NCBI RefSeq assembly: GCF_050947875.1 | Contig: NC_134568.1 | Coordinates: 209,839,845 to 209,903,844, forward strand | Reading direction: 5' to 3' | Length of the DNA stretch: 64,000 bases | DNA from: Dermacentor variabilis | Taxonomy: Eukaryota > Arthropoda > Arachnida > Ixodida > Ixodidae | Shown here: positions 1 through 13,997 of the stretch, in pieces | Numbering within the stretch: the first letter of the stretch is position 1 | Layout: each line of letters starts with the position of its first letter | The notes under the pieces: model-generated | Database searches by the model: none | Told to the model about the DNA's origin: nothing | What the model saw: only the letters and a program-made list of their open reading frames with translations | Translations under genes and position numbers: made by a program

Positions 1-756
1 TTTGTGCATGCACGATCTGGTGAGGGAAGACTTAAGGCACGACATGGCAATTCCGTTTTTTACTAATTTAGAATGCTTGGATTGAAAGTTTAGCAACGGC
101 TTCGAAGATCTTGGGGAGTACTGCCAACAAACATGATTTTGTTCGAAGATCAAGGAAATGTCAAGAAACTGAATTACGCGTCGCTGAGGAAATTCCTTGG
201 TAAACTTTAATCCTCCCCCATAAATTTTAAATTGCTCACTTACTGAGGTAGCAGCGGAATCGAATTCTTCCCTATTACAGAAAATTAGGTAATCATCAAC
301 GTAACGAAATATCTTGATAACACTGTCACCTAAGGCTTTCTCTAAGCAGTTGTCAACCTTACTCAGGTAAATGTTGCTTAGAATAGGGGCAACCTTTGAG
401 CCAATATAAATGCCTGATTTCTGCAGAAAAACGCCATCTCTCCACCCAATCAGCGTCGACTTCAAGTACATTGAAAGAATTTCTAGAAAAGCTCCCGTGG
501 AAACACTGCATCTGTCAATAAAAGCCGACTCTTGCACTTGTTCTTTAATGCACTCATTTACGGAATTTAGCAACCCGTCATGCGGCAAGGAATAACACAG
601 GTCTTTGATATCCATACTAAAAGCAGTACAATCACCAGGATTTTCCTCTCTCAAATACTGAACTAGTGCCTGAGAATTACGCAGGTAAAAGGGGTCTGAA
701 AAAACTAGAGAAGCTAGGCATTTCTGAAGGTAACTCTTGTGTCCTGTCTGCACGCC
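1..756 (-). CDS. Penelope-like reverse transcriptase, partial (runs off left edge)
   Basis: An uninterrupted 252-codon frame reads leftwards from just after a TGA at 757-759 to base 1, so its C-terminus lies outside the window. The translation contains LVFSDPFYLRNSQALV, then SMDIKDLCYSLPH (RT motif A-like, catalytic Asp), then GIYIGSKVAPILSNIYL, then FRYVDDYLIFC (the YVDD catalytic motif). This order and wording resemble Penelope-like element RTs of arthropods. The enzyme would copy element RNA into DNA at a chromosomal nick. The N-terminal part is missing or out of frame beyond 757, so this is probably a 5'-truncated copy. The GIY-YIG endonuclease expected downstream cannot be seen. The family call is by motif recognition only. 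Confidence 0.68.
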
Positions 757-799
757 TCACTTCTATTTTGCATAACAACCACATTTCTCTCCCCGTTAG

Positions 800-1075
800 C
801 CCATTCACTGTGCTTTTGTTGAAGTTTTTAAGGACATGCGAATTGTTCGACCGCCTTTGAATGTCGTTGCGCGTAGTATCGCGTTACTGTGTGAATTTTC
901 TGATTTCCAATTTTTTTCCCTCTTCTTCTTCTTTCTCCTTTTATTCCCTTTACCCCTTTTCCCAGCACAGGGTAGCCAGCCGGTACTTACACTGGCTAAC
1001 CTCCCTGTATTTCCTCCCATTTGTCTCCTCCTCCTCCTCTTTTCTTCGCGCAAATAAATCAAATCATCATGACAA
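800..1075 (+). repeat. LINE 3'-end remnant
   Basis: A pyrimidine-rich stretch is followed by a segment containing cagcacagggtagcc, a run of CTC triplets and an AATAAA-like end near 1052-1058. A related sentence (gctaaccagacg...gtttgctaccctgcactggg) occurs in the opposite orientation at 37185-37245, at the 3' end of LINE-2. I infer a LINE 3' untranslated remnant. No coding capacity is recognisable. Confidence 0.4.
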
Positions 1076-1499
1076 GCAACATAGGCGACCGTATCCGCTC
1101 ATCCAGATGTCGCAGCTCTCTCTTTGATTAGATCTAAGCGCAGGCTAGCCAGTGTCTTTGATTTAGCAGGCCGACGGGCGAGCCGCTGTCAGCTTGGAAA
1201 TGCACTGATTACCTAAAAGTTACATGAATGACTTTTTGCGAGCTTTATAAGGGAAGCTCCAGACGAATAAAAAATGGCCGAGAGCGCATATATGACAGAA
1301 AGTATTAGGTAATGCAGTCTACCAGTACCAGGCTGATACTTAAAGGATAGAAAAGGGACTCGAGAAAGAAAGACAACTACCCCGCAACAAGCCGTGGAAC
1401 GGAGAACAATAAGTGTAAAATTAATTGCAACAGGAAGACGGCAATATGGATTGGAGAGCAAACACGCCTTGCCGATATTAGTTGTAAATAAAATGAACA
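1076..1499. other. unassigned intergenic sequence
   Basis: No motif, coding frame or repeat was recognised here. Short open frames exist but have no family signature. Confidence 0.4.
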
Positions 1500-1790
1500 A
1501 AGCTGTTCAGGTCATGCGACGCGTGCAGCAGATAACCGGTGGTCTGTTAGTATTTAGAGTAGCAAAATGGGTGCCACGGGGAGGGAAACAGTCTTAGACG
1601 GCAGAAGATTAGACGATATAGACAAGATTAAGAAATTTGCCGTCGTAGGATGCAGTCGGCTGACGCAAAACAAGGATAATTGAAGATTACTAGGAGAGAC
1701 CTTCGTAATGTTATAGAGGCTGGCATATTTGTAGCGCATGTAAATAAAGACAGGATGATGATCATAATGACGAGCGCCGAGTATTTTCCG
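1500..1790 (+). repeat. RTE-type LINE 3' fragment
   Basis: The phrases ataaccggtggt, aaaatgggtgccacg and gacaagattaagaaatttgc match, with substitutions, the C-terminal and 3' region of the RTE LINE at 60940-61120 (ataaccggtggacc, agaatgggtgccaag, gaaattaagaaatttgc). The fragment ends in a GATGATGATCATAATGA tail, as RTE elements commonly do. It is an old, 5'-truncated copy with stops. Confidence 0.6.
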
Positions 1791-2091
1791 AGTCGAAAGA
1801 GATAAGAGCGAACCTTCGACCACAAATGTCTTGAGGCGAACTCGCGCTAAATAATATCACAAAATAAGACAGCCTCTAATAATGATAGCCCTAAAGCATA
1901 AATGTGTACATATGCTGTAAGCCAGTTGTAACTGAAATATCATTACTGAATTGGCTGATGGTTGCATTAATTTGTCGAGAAAGTTGAGCCCAATTTACCC
2001 TATAATTATAAGCTGCAAAGACGGAATAGCGCCATGCCCCACGGACCCCCCAATTATATCAAAAACTTTGTTCAGAATTTAAAAAGGATAG

Positions 2092-2093
<2 letters not shown>
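1791..2093. other. unassigned AT-rich sequence
   Basis: I see no gene or repeat signature in this stretch before the (TA)n tract. Confidence 0.4.
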
Positions 2094-2147
<54 letters not shown>

Positions 2148-2160
2148 TGATGATGATGAT
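2094..2160. repeat. (TA)n then (GAT)n microsatellite
   Basis: About 26 perfect TA units are followed directly by five GAT units. Confidence 0.97.
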
Positions 2161-2229
2161 CGAAATACAGCCGCCGGGCCCGTGCGCTGTAAAATTTTTT
2201 CGTCATTAACGTATAAAGTTAACAAGAGC

Positions 2230-2231
<2 letters not shown>

Positions 2232-2312
<81 letters not shown>
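2232..2312. repeat. (TTA)n microsatellite
   Basis: About 27 perfect TTA/ATT units. On the minus strand they read as a poly-Ile frame that is not a gene. Confidence 0.97.
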
Positions 2313-3445
<1,133 letters not shown>

Positions 3446-3955
3446 CAAAGGTGTCTATTGAAGTGCCCGGGAACAGCCTCGAGGGCCTTGGCGTTGGCGC
3501 ACTCGGCAAAACAATGCACATGCAGGAAGGACAATGCAAGCTCACTCACACGTACGCACGCGCGCACACATAAAGAAACTAATGATAATTTCGCGAATAC
3601 AGATATTAAAAAAGTAAAATGTGTACACGAAGAGAATACAAAGCAAAGGTGGAGGAACAGAAGAAAGGATTACAGAATGACGGAACCCACAACAGATATG
3701 GCTTTTTATTTGTTATTGAAATACCTCTGCAACTCCTTTCAGGAAAATATTAAAATTAGGCATGAAGATATCCAGGCATTCTGAATGGGCGTTATATGTC
3801 TCCTGCACTCTAGGTAGAGGATCACAAAAACCTGGAGGCTGAAAGGCGCGCTGTTTGCTTGTGCCTTTCTGCGGAATGTAAAACCACACATAGAAAGCAA
3901 GTGCGAGCAGCAGATTTTTCTATGTATTAATTTGTGAAGGAAAAGAACATCCGAT
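3446..3955. other. unassigned sequence
   Basis: Nothing recognised. The right end, near 3800-3955, may be the 3' part of the LINE fragment that follows, but no motif shows this. Confidence 0.35.
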
Positions 3956-4240
3956 TTATTGCGTGTACAGGTGAAGGTAGTTAACGTGAGTGTCTATGTT
4001 AGCTCTATGGAGATGCATGGAGGGCTTTTGACAGAATCGATGTTTACATATAGATGTGAACTTTTTTTGCACATTTTCGAGACATTCACAATTTGACCTA
4101 CTAGTGCCGCCCCAAACCACGGAGGCGTACTCAAGAACTGGAAGGCATACACGCTTAAGTAAAGTTACAGATGGCCTAGGTTGTTTGAAGTCTCTCGTCA
4201 CCCGACATACTGTGCCGAGCATTCGAAGTGCACGTTGCCT
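3956..4240 (-). pseudogene. CR1/Jockey-group LINE C-terminal fragment
   Basis: The minus-strand frame reads RVTRDFKQPRPSVTLLK, then LEYASVVWGGTSRSN, then LENVQKKFTSIC. The LEY.S.VW..... and .. .E.VQ..F pattern lies C-terminal to the reverse transcriptase in CR1/Jockey-group LINE ORF2. Only about 95 codons remain, and the RT core is absent. Upstream on the coding strand the frame dissolves into the (CAA)n/(AAT)n tract, so the element is truncated there. The clade assignment is tentative. Confidence 0.65.
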
Positions 4241-5890
<1,650 letters not shown>

Positions 5891-6400
5891 CTGAAGATCT
5901 TGATAGTTAAGATGACCTGTCCTTTTTTGTTTCAGAACTCTAGAGCTCTACACAGCTCCATAATAGAACTAAGCAGCACGATACGACAAGGACAGAAGAA
6001 CAAAAACCAGATAGACGTGCAATATCTTATTTCGTTGTTTTTTTTTTCCTGCAGTGCTGTGCTGCTTGGTACAGTCAAGATGGTAGATGTGATCGTACAT
6101 GTGCGCCAACAAACATCCCAAGGGACGTTAAAGTTCGCGTTTTCCGGCAACTGCTTCACGTACATCTCGTGTCTGCTACTGTTTATACTGTTAGACCCAC
6201 GTTTGGGCACTTTTACGGAAGACCAGTGAGCAGAGAACTTTCCTTTCACCTGAATAGTTCAGTGTCAGAACAAAAGAAGACCAAAAATTTCACCGACGAT
6301 TACGATACTCCCTAAAGCGAAATTTGAGCGCAGCTGCATACATGTTTTCATTTCGCGATATATTGGCTGGCGCAGACAATCTGTCTCCAGCGGCACGTAT
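5891..6400. other. unassigned sequence, possibly old retroelement
   Basis: Two opposed frames of just over 100 codons overlap at 5900-6249. Neither has a recognisable motif, and being complementary they cannot both be genes. No other structure is visible. Confidence 0.3.
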
Positions 6401-6795
6401 CCAAACGGAGCGAAGCGGGGCGCGATCGGCTCGCTAATCGGGAGATCGCGAGAGGCAGCGCGTGGGTGACGCGTGGGCGCGATACACAGCAGCCGCCGCA
6501 GACAACCTCCGCTCACGCAGCGCTTTGTTTCTCCATACAGACGACGCGCGCTACTCTGGCGCCATCTCGTAGCCATCGTCGCCACAAAGCCCCCTCGCGC
6601 GTCGCACTACGCTTTTCTTCTGAAGCTTTCGCCATACCCTCCTCCTCCGCTTTGCCTCCTCGCGCTCTCTTCGCTATCACCGCTTTTTTCATCCCCCGCT
6701 ACCCTCCGCGTTCGCTCTCGTCTTTCGCTGTGCTCTTTCACTCGGTTACGAGTTAGGACGCCGACGCTCGCCGCAGGAACGGGCGCCTAAGAGCT
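6401..6795. promoter_or_regulatory. CpG-rich, pyrimidine-rich block
   Basis: A CpG-dense stretch of about 390 bp (gcgcgcg, cgccgc, ctcgcgc repeated) is embedded in AT-rich DNA. It could be a promoter/CpG-rich first-exon region, or a GC-rich interspersed repeat family. I see no exon that I can name. Confidence 0.3.
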
Positions 6796-7104
6796 GCGGG
6801 CTAAAAAAGACGCCCTTGAAATTGCGTGAATGTAGTGCCAGCGAATTGGGTTGCGATAATTTTTATAGGTGCAAAAGTGTTTTCTCCGTATCTTCTGAAG
6901 CAGGGGCGACAAGTCTGAGCGCATTAAACAAGTGCGCCATGATTGCCTGTACACTGAATATGATTGCCTGACAAACATATTACAAAAAAATAGGAATGTG
7001 CCATATATTTATGAAGAGCGTCCACAGACGGCCACCGGACCGATGGGTGCCTAACTAAATGTATTAACACCCTTCTCATCTACGCAGTGATAATATTTAA
7101 CTTT
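6796..7104. other. unassigned sequence
   Basis: Nothing recognised. Confidence 0.35.
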
Positions 7105-7715
7105 TTCGGAATTAAAAAAAAAATTGTCTGTGGCCGATGGCATCATTCTTGTCCTTGAGCTGGATTATTCAAATAGGCGGACATTACTAGCACGATAAAT
7201 CGAAACACATATTCAACTAATTAAAAAAAGGTAGCTATTTACTTTCTTAATTAATTAATTTTCGGCATATATTGCAGCATACGAGTTGTAGCCGTTTGCA
7301 AGACGTGTTCTCTTGAAATGAATCTCCCGGATGACTCCAGTTTCCAGATATTATTTTCCGAAGTGTGGCGGGATATACATTAGCGTTCCAGTTAGTCTTG
7401 TGCTTCAATGCATAAAAGAGCGTTTTGCTAAAGGAGTGAGAAAAACAGTGCATTTTTACGGTGGGTTTGATGGCGCATATCTCCAAACTGGCATCATTCT
7501 GGAAATTCAATCGAAGTGGATACGCCTCGCAAACTCACCGACTACAATTCGCAAATTACAATAAGTGCAGTCAATTCATTAATTCAGACGTTAATCAGTT
7601 ATTTTTAATTAGACTAATATGTGTTTCGATTGCTAGTGGAAGTGATGTCCGCCTCTCTGTATAATCCAGCTCAAGGAGGCTATCTGCAACAGGTTATAGT
7701 TCTAAAAAAATCCTG
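7105..7715. mobile_element. palindromic MITE A
   Basis: The two ends are inverted copies of each other. CCTTGAGCTGGATTAT begins at 7153, and its complement ataatccagctcaagg ends at 7676. Further inside, ggcggacatta (left) pairs with the complement of gatgtccgcc (right), and cgaaacacata pairs with tatgtgtttcg. Weaker similarity extends the arms to about 7105 and 7715. The terminal nucleotides and target duplication cannot be fixed by eye. There is no transposase, so it is a non-autonomous foldback or MITE unit. Confidence 0.65.
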
Positions 7716-8066
7716 AAATCCTAAAGTTGACTACACCGTATAGTGTATCGCGAACTAATTGTTGCGGTGTAAGCCATTTGCTACCTTCGTACCGATTGGT
7801 CCTACGTAATTGATGTGGTGATGACTCGAACATATTTAGCTTGGAAACAATTGTATCTGATAAGGGCGGAAACAACAATGATAAATTTTGCCAATATTGC
7901 AAGCTTAGACCAGCAACCTGACAAACAAACACTTGACAGTTTTTTAATAAGCACTACAATTTTCAGGAGTATAGAAAATATGTGTGCTTCCTGATATTTT
8001 CTTTATTTTATTTTGACACATAGGCGAGTGTTTCTAGCATTAACAGCGGTATCTTATGTTGATGGG
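7716..8066. other. unassigned sequence
   Basis: I recognised nothing. Just downstream, at 8069, the string TTAAAGGGACAC matches the TTAA-plus-TIR start of the element at 47158, suggesting a fragment of that family at 8069-8267. Confidence 0.35.
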
Positions 8067-8267
8067 TACTTAAAGGGACACCAGCGATAAACATTAGAAG
8101 AAAATAAACTTTAATGAAAAAACATTAAGTTAAGCTGAATCTGTCTCGATATCAGTGCGGTTGACGTGCAGACCACGGCGTGCGCAAACACGCAGTAAAA
8201 TCGCCGTAATATCCCACTTGTGAATATAATAAGAAACTCCGGTTGTTCCACTAGGGCACTGAGTGTA

Positions 8268-8821
8268 CCAGGTGTTTATTTTTATGCGGAACGTATTTTT
8301 TAAAATGAAACTGTCTTATCTAGGCTCCTGCCGTTACTGCATTTAGGCTACGTGGCTAGGCGGACATTAGCAGGAAGAAAATTTTCATCAGTAATCTTGC
8401 TAATGAATAAAAACATGCCAATTAAATTTTAATTAAGCGCTTTACGACACATGTATGACTAGCACCACTTTCAAGACATCCGGCCGCAAAGCTGATAAAA
8501 AAATGCAGCGGCGTTCCCGTTAAAAGCGTCCCGAACCGTTCGAAGCATGCTCTTATGCAACTGTCAGCTGGAACGCCCTATTACGTATTTCGTAGCAGAC
8601 TTTAAGGTCATATATTTCAAAAGTTGTACTATAGGATTTCTGCTAATTTCGCAATTACAACAAGTGCCCAAAGTTCAATAATTAAGAAGTTAATTACCGA
8701 TCGATTTTTTTTCTTGCTGATAATGTCCGCCTAGCCTCGTAGCCTTCATCGAAAACGGCAGAAATTTTGATAGGACAGTGTCTTTAAAGAAAGAAGTATT
8801 CCGCATGAAATAAACCCCTGG
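8268..8821. mobile_element. TA-flanked MITE B with long imperfect TIRs
   Basis: The left end TA|CCAGGTGTTTATTT and the right end AAATAAACCCCTGG|TA form terminal inverted repeats flanked by a TA duplication, as in Tc1/mariner-type elements. The arms pair imperfectly for about 100 bp, including tgcggaa/ttccgca and gctaggcggacatta with its complement near 8725. The length is 554 bp with no coding sequence. The inner TAGGCGGACATTA motif is shared with MITE A. Confidence 0.75.
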
Positions 8822-8823
8822 TA

Positions 8824-9780
8824 GATTTTTCCTATTTTGTATTCTCTTCAAAAACTACAGCAAACACGGCAGTAGTGTTGCACTCGCATTTCACGGAACA
8901 CGTTAAATTCTCAAATAGGAATGCGCAAGAGTTCAGTCGATTTAGTTACTTATGGACGTATTTATGCTTACACCGATTCCAAACGCCGCAGGAAGTGGGC
9001 CCCATGCATGCCACTCATGCAGCGCAACTCATGCAACCTAGAGTGTAAACACTTCGCTCATGTAATAGTATTACACACAAAATAAATCAATAAAAATAAA
9101 TAAGTAAATGGGGTCGTTATAGAGGGCTGGTATATACGACCGGTGGTTTCAGCGTTGAGATGTCAACAAAGGTGATTCATAACAGTATTTCACTGTCATC
9201 CACGCTCGAGCCATACAAGAAATAAAGAAAAGAGAAAGCGATGGCGAGCGAGTGTTCTAAGCGATCGCCATCAGTAAATACAAAATGTCTTATGAAACTA
9301 CATAACGACAGAAATCGGAATAAAAGCGTTGTAAACGGGCAAAACGACAGAGAGATAATGATTACGACCACTGTGAAAAACAACGAATAGAATCCACAAA
9401 TAAATAGCTTTTTGGTGTGTAGGTTCATGAATTTTGTTGGTTATTCTATCTTTTATATTGAGAGAAAAAGCACAATCTTACGGCACATTATCCGCGTGCT
9501 CTCGCAAACAACTCACCATCATTTCGAGCAGTGAATCCCGCGAACTTAGCATTTGTCCTCGTTGAAGGAATTTCTTTCAGCATACCGCTATAAAAACGTC
9601 ACTACGAGAATACAGCGAAAACAATATTAGCGACTCAATGGTACAAAATACCGTATACATCAGAAGGTAATATCCGAGGAGGACCAAACAGTGTAGAACA
9701 TACAGAAATAACGTAAAATAGAAGCTACATTTAATTGCCATTACGAACAATACGTGGCGCCTTTCGTACAGTTTTGATTA
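8824..9780. other. unassigned sequence
   Basis: AT-rich, with no recognised gene or repeat and no RNA structure that I can support. Confidence 0.35.
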
Positions 9781-10139
9781 CGTACTTACACCAGCTAAGC
9801 AAGGCCACGGGGGGGGGGGGGGGTAGCGAATGAAAACTGGCGAGTACATGAGTGCCTGTGCGGTGTTGGCACAGGCGCTCATCTCAGCCACGGGCCTGTG
9901 TGTAAACTGAATCACGACTATGAACTGTGGGCAAACCCAACTTGCCGGCACACTCACGCACAGTATACACCTGCGGCGAAAAACGGTGGCATTGGAGGTA
10001 TTACACCTTTCGAATGTGTTCAAGGGCCGAAGCAAGGTTCGACATCGTACCGTACGTGAGAAACACGTAGTGGTGGAACTGAGCTCACGAAGCTGAATTG
10101 AGCTAGGCACAAGGGGCTCCAGCACGCGGCTGACTCCAG

Positions 10140-10960
10140 CCATGGGCTTACACCACTTACACTCCGCGGCACACGTACGTCGCCAACGCCTGCAAGTTCT
10201 CGAATGAAAGCACAGCTGTAGAAGTAGCAGATGCGCGGCCACTAAGTTTCTTTCCCTATGGAGCGCTTCCGCTTTCTTCGTGCACCGGTACACGCGGCGC
10301 CGAGTGTCAACAGAGGCTCGGCGCGGACTCACCAGCAGGCGGCCGGCGGCGCCCATCGTGTCCAGGCGCGACTATAGTCACCTTGCGGCTGGGCCTCGGC
10401 AGCGCGTTCTGTCGGCCGCCGCCGCTAGCGAGGCGAGTTTGTGGCATTTATACGCGGCCAACACCCAGGCGGTTCTCCTTGGATCAGCGCACTTATCACA
10501 CGCCAAAGAGCGCCAGCGTTGGCGGATACGGTGGGGCGCGAGAAAGGGGGAAATTCACCCGGCTGACAAGATCCTGCATGGCTAATGAGCGCGCGCGGAC
10601 AATGGGGAGCACAGCCAACCGGGACATCTTCGGTGGCGCCGCGAACTGCACGCGCACGACGAACGGATTTGCAGCCACACTTCAGACGCGCTTGCACACA
10701 TCCACTGGTGTCCGTATTTATGTAGGCACCCTGTAGACAAGCGCGGAAATTAGGCGACGCTCGCGCCGGTAAATGTGACCGACTTCGGAATCGGAAGTGC
10801 AGCGTGCAGCAGCGCGCGGTGCGGTGCCCAGGCAGCGTTGCCAGCTCGAGTGGAGCGAGGAGCGCGAAATTTGCTCATTTCGAGCCGCCGTGCGGCTTCT
10901 AAGCCCACAACGTACCGTATTACTGTGGGCCCTCGAGCTGCAGGCTGCTATAAGCTGGTA
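10140..10960. promoter_or_regulatory. CpG-rich block
   Basis: About 800 bp are CpG-dense (gccgccgccgc, gcgcgc, cggcg repeated), unlike the surrounding AT-rich sequence. Long Arg/Ala/Ser-rich frames occur on both strands, as expected by chance in GC-rich DNA, and none has a recognisable domain. A host promoter or first exon is possible, but I cannot show one. Confidence 0.3.
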
Positions 10961-11487
10961 CGCGCCTAGGTACCACAATTACTGCATGCGTGAATTCGCC
11001 TGGTACCAATTGGAATAAGTTATGCATTCCATTCATCACCACGTTCGGGTGAAGCTTTGTAGGGACATAACACAGAAACCAACAGCGTGACACACTTGGA
11101 TTCAGACAGCCGCTTGGGAACGCGCCGATGGCCGTGATGAATGTTGCTATGGATGTTTCGCGTGACAATGAGAAAAAAAAAGTGTTACCCTTACACAAGG
11201 GCTCTAAACAAAGGCTGCATGTAAATGATAAGCGCGAAAAGACGTCACGGAAAAAAACTTCATTGGGCGTTTCTGGGTGCACATTGACTTTTCTAATATA
11301 AACCCGTGCTGCTGACATTGTACGCACAATGTCGGATAAATATTTCATTTGATTCGAACTGATGTCCTAAAAAGAATATGTTAACTACACCAAATGCACC
11401 TAAAAAATAGTCTGAATAAGTCAAGATGAATAGAAACCATATTCAGTTCTTCTCCCCATTAACCTATGATATATTACTTTCTTTTTC
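10961..11487. other. unassigned sequence
   Basis: Nothing recognised. A 142-codon minus-strand frame over 10920-11348 has no family signature. Confidence 0.35.
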
Positions 11488-11565
11488 ATAGGCGGAAAGA
11501 TTTCATATCCCGGGGGGGGGGGGGCGACCAGCTTTTTCCGAACCCCACCCATATACATATGTAAA
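11488..11565. repeat. fragment of G-rich repeat family X
   Basis: The order cataggcgga, a long poly-G run, cgaccagcttt, accccaccc, atatacatatg matches 51543-51610 (cataggtgga, poly-G, tgacctgcttt, accccacct, atatat) with substitutions. It is an interspersed repeat of unknown class. Confidence 0.5.
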
Positions 11566-11797
11566 ACCTTTAATAACTGTTGCACTTGAAGAAACTTCGA
11601 GTGACCTCGAAGACTTGTTCACTGAAGTGACGGCCTTACATGAGTATTTACAGGACCTCATAGCAGGTGACAGTTCGATTTCACCGCCCGAGTCCCCTCG
11701 CGCCACCAAGAGACTGGCGTCTCTCGGACGAGCCATGAAACAAGCGGATACGGTTAAACACGTTAGGGATATGTATGTGTTTTGTGCGCATTAAGTC

Positions 11798-11825
<28 letters not shown>
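11798..11825. repeat. (AT)n microsatellite, left flank of gypsy-1
   Basis: An AT tract abuts the LTR directly. Another AT tract lies against the other LTR at 32270, so gypsy-1 inserted inside an (AT)n array. Confidence 0.9.
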
Positions 11826-11828
<3 letters not shown>

Positions 11829-12244
11829 CACGTGGTGGTGACGTTGAAGAACACAGTAGCAATACTGTGAAAGACAAAACTAACTTGTATTGGGCGAACC
11901 TGTGCCCACAAAAACAGGCTACACTTATAGCACGACGATAGCGACGAACGCGGTCGGCGATCGTCGAAAATCTGATCAACGGGTCAAGCGCGTCGGCTTT
12001 TATACATCAATCGTCGAATGTTCCAGACTAATCGTTGGGACCCGCGTGCCTTCCACAAAGCTCTACACCATTCGCGTCAGGCGATGAAATCAGATAACAT
12101 AAGGTTCGGCGACAACAGACAGTGGATAGAAGCATCGATAACTTTCCAGATACTTCGGATACATGCAGGCACATCCCGCGTTGTGCGATAACATTTGTTA
12201 GGCGGCGAAACGTGGTCGCCCGATAAAGATAAGTACACGTGTCA
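11826..12244 (-). repeat. gypsy-1 3' LTR
   Basis: On the coding strand it begins TGACACGTG and ends GTGACA (TG...CA). It is the same length as the other LTR, with 17 mismatches by my count, mostly transitions. Confidence 0.95.
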
Positions 12245-12258
12245 GTACCCCCCTCTTA
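12245..12258 (-). other. gypsy-1 polypurine tract
   Basis: On the coding strand AAGAGGGGGG lies immediately before the 3' LTR, the expected site for plus-strand DNA priming. Confidence 0.8.
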
Positions 12259-12356
12259 AAAAGAGCCTCGACCCGATGCTGCAAACGAACGAAAGTAATA
12301 AAGAAAAGCACTCGTAGCAAAAAAAAACAACAAAATAAGGAAGTTCGTCAGCGTCC

Positions 12357-13662
12357 CTAAAAGGGTTTAAGGCGCACCACGTGGACCACTTCAGATTGTG
12401 CGCGGCGCCGTTGTGAATGCGAAATGCCGTCTGGCACGACCTCATAGTCCAGGGCGCCAATACGTCGGATGACCTTGTAGGGTCCGAAACAGCGTCGCAG
12501 TAGTTTCTCACTGAGTCCTCGTCGGCGTATCGGGGTCCATACCCAAACACGGTCGCCGGGCTGGCGCTCGATGAAGCGTCGTCGGAGGTTGTAGTGTCGG
12601 CTGTCAGTCCTCTGCTGGTTCTTGAACCGCAGGCGGGCGAGCTGTCGGGCTTCTTCGGCGCGCTGGAGATAGGTAGCGACGTCAAGATTTTCCTCGTCAG
12701 TGACGTGCGGCAGCATGGCGTCGAGCGTCGTCGTCGGGTTCCTGCCCTAAACCTGCTTAAATGGCGTGGTCTGTGTTGTTTCTTGCACCGCCGTGTTGTA
12801 AGTGAATGTTACGTACGGCAGGACCGCATCCCACGTCTTGTGCTCTACGTCGACGTACATTGCTAGCATGTCGGCGAGGGTCTTGTTCAGGCGCTCCGTG
12901 AGACCATTCGTCTGCGAATGGTAGGTAGTTGTCCTCCTGTGACTTGTCTGGCTGTATTGCAGAATGGCTTGCGTGAGCTCTGCTGTAAAAGCCGTTCCTC
13001 TGTCGGTGATGAGGACTTCTGGAGCACCATGTCGCAGCAGGATGTTCTCGACGAAAAATTTCGCCACTTCGGCTGCGCTGCCTTTCGGTAGAGCTTTAGT
13101 TTCAGCGAAGCGGGTGAGATAGTCCGTCGCCACGACGATCCACTTATTTCCGGAAGTTGATGTCGGAAACGGTCCCAACAAGTCCATCCCTATCTGCTGA
13201 AAAGGTCGGTAAGGAGGCTTGATCGGCTGTAGTAATCCCGCTGGCCTTGTCGTTGGTGTCTTGCGTCGCTGACAGTCTCGGCATGTCTTGACGTAACGGG
13301 CGACATCGGCGGTTAGGTGCGGCCAGTAATACCTTTCTTGTATCCTCGACAGCGTCCGGGAGAAACCGAGGTGCCCGGCGGTCGCATCGTCATGTAGGGC
13401 GTGCAGTACTTCTGGACGCAGCGCCGACGGAACAACAAGACGGTAGTTGGCGCGGACTGGTGAGAAGTTCTTCACGAGTAGGTTGTTTTGAAGCGTGAAC
13501 GAAGAGAATCCACGCTTAAGTGCCCTAGGGACAACGTCGGTGTGCCCTTCCGAATACACGACTTGGGCTTTTAGTTCCAGATCTCCTCGTTGCTGTTCGG
13601 CGAAGTCTTCCGCGCTTATTATTCCAAGGAAGGCGTCGTCATCCTCGTCATCTTGCTCGGCG
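12357..13662 (-). pseudogene. gypsy-1 integrase (one TAG)
   Basis: The zinc-binding HHCC region is visible (HDDATAGHLGF ... CRDCQRRK). The DDE core has its first Asp in GMDLLGPFP, its second Asp in ITDRGTAF and its Glu in NGLTERLNKTL. The C-terminal GPY/F module reads GDRVWVWTPIRRRGL ... CFGPYKVIRR. A TAG at 12747-12749 separates the DDE core from the C-terminal module in the same frame, in a position where gypsy-2 keeps an open codon. The integrase would insert element DNA into the chromosome. All catalytic residues survive, so the inactivation is recent in character. The frame also shifts by one base near 13660 relative to the upstream RNase H tail. Confidence 0.93.
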
Positions 13663-13985
13663 GGTCAATGGGGGCGCGTGATAGGCAATCGGCATCTGAG
13701 TGTTTTCGTCCGGACTTGTATGTTACAGTGATGTCGTATTCTTGTAGTCTGAGGCTCCACCGTGCCAGCCATCCTGAAGGGTCCTTTAAGTTAGCTAGCC
13801 AACACAATGCGTGATGGTCGCTGACCACTTTGAATGGCCTGCCATATAGGTAAGGGCGAAATTTCGCTGTAGCCCAAACGATGGCGAGGCATTCCTTTTC
13901 GGTTGTAGAATAATTGCCTTCCGCTTTTGACAATGACTGGCTAGCGTAAGCTATCACGTGTTCATGTCCATCTTTTCTCTGGACT
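13663..13985 (-). pseudogene. gypsy-1 RNase H C-terminal part
   Basis: The frame contains [41 protein letters not shown] and [11 protein letters not shown], the standard C-terminal half of gypsy RNase H and the linker to integrase. Its upstream half lies at 22504-23309 beyond the inserted TIR element. Removing that insert and one copy of the CT duplication joins the two halves in frame. Confidence 0.92.
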
Positions 13986-13997
13986 CCCTTACAAAAA

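Noticed and set aside
9778..10356. A 192-codon minus-strand frame
   Set aside because: It is Cys/Arg-rich without any recognisable domain and lies in CpG-rich DNA, where long chance frames are common. It includes a poly-G run.
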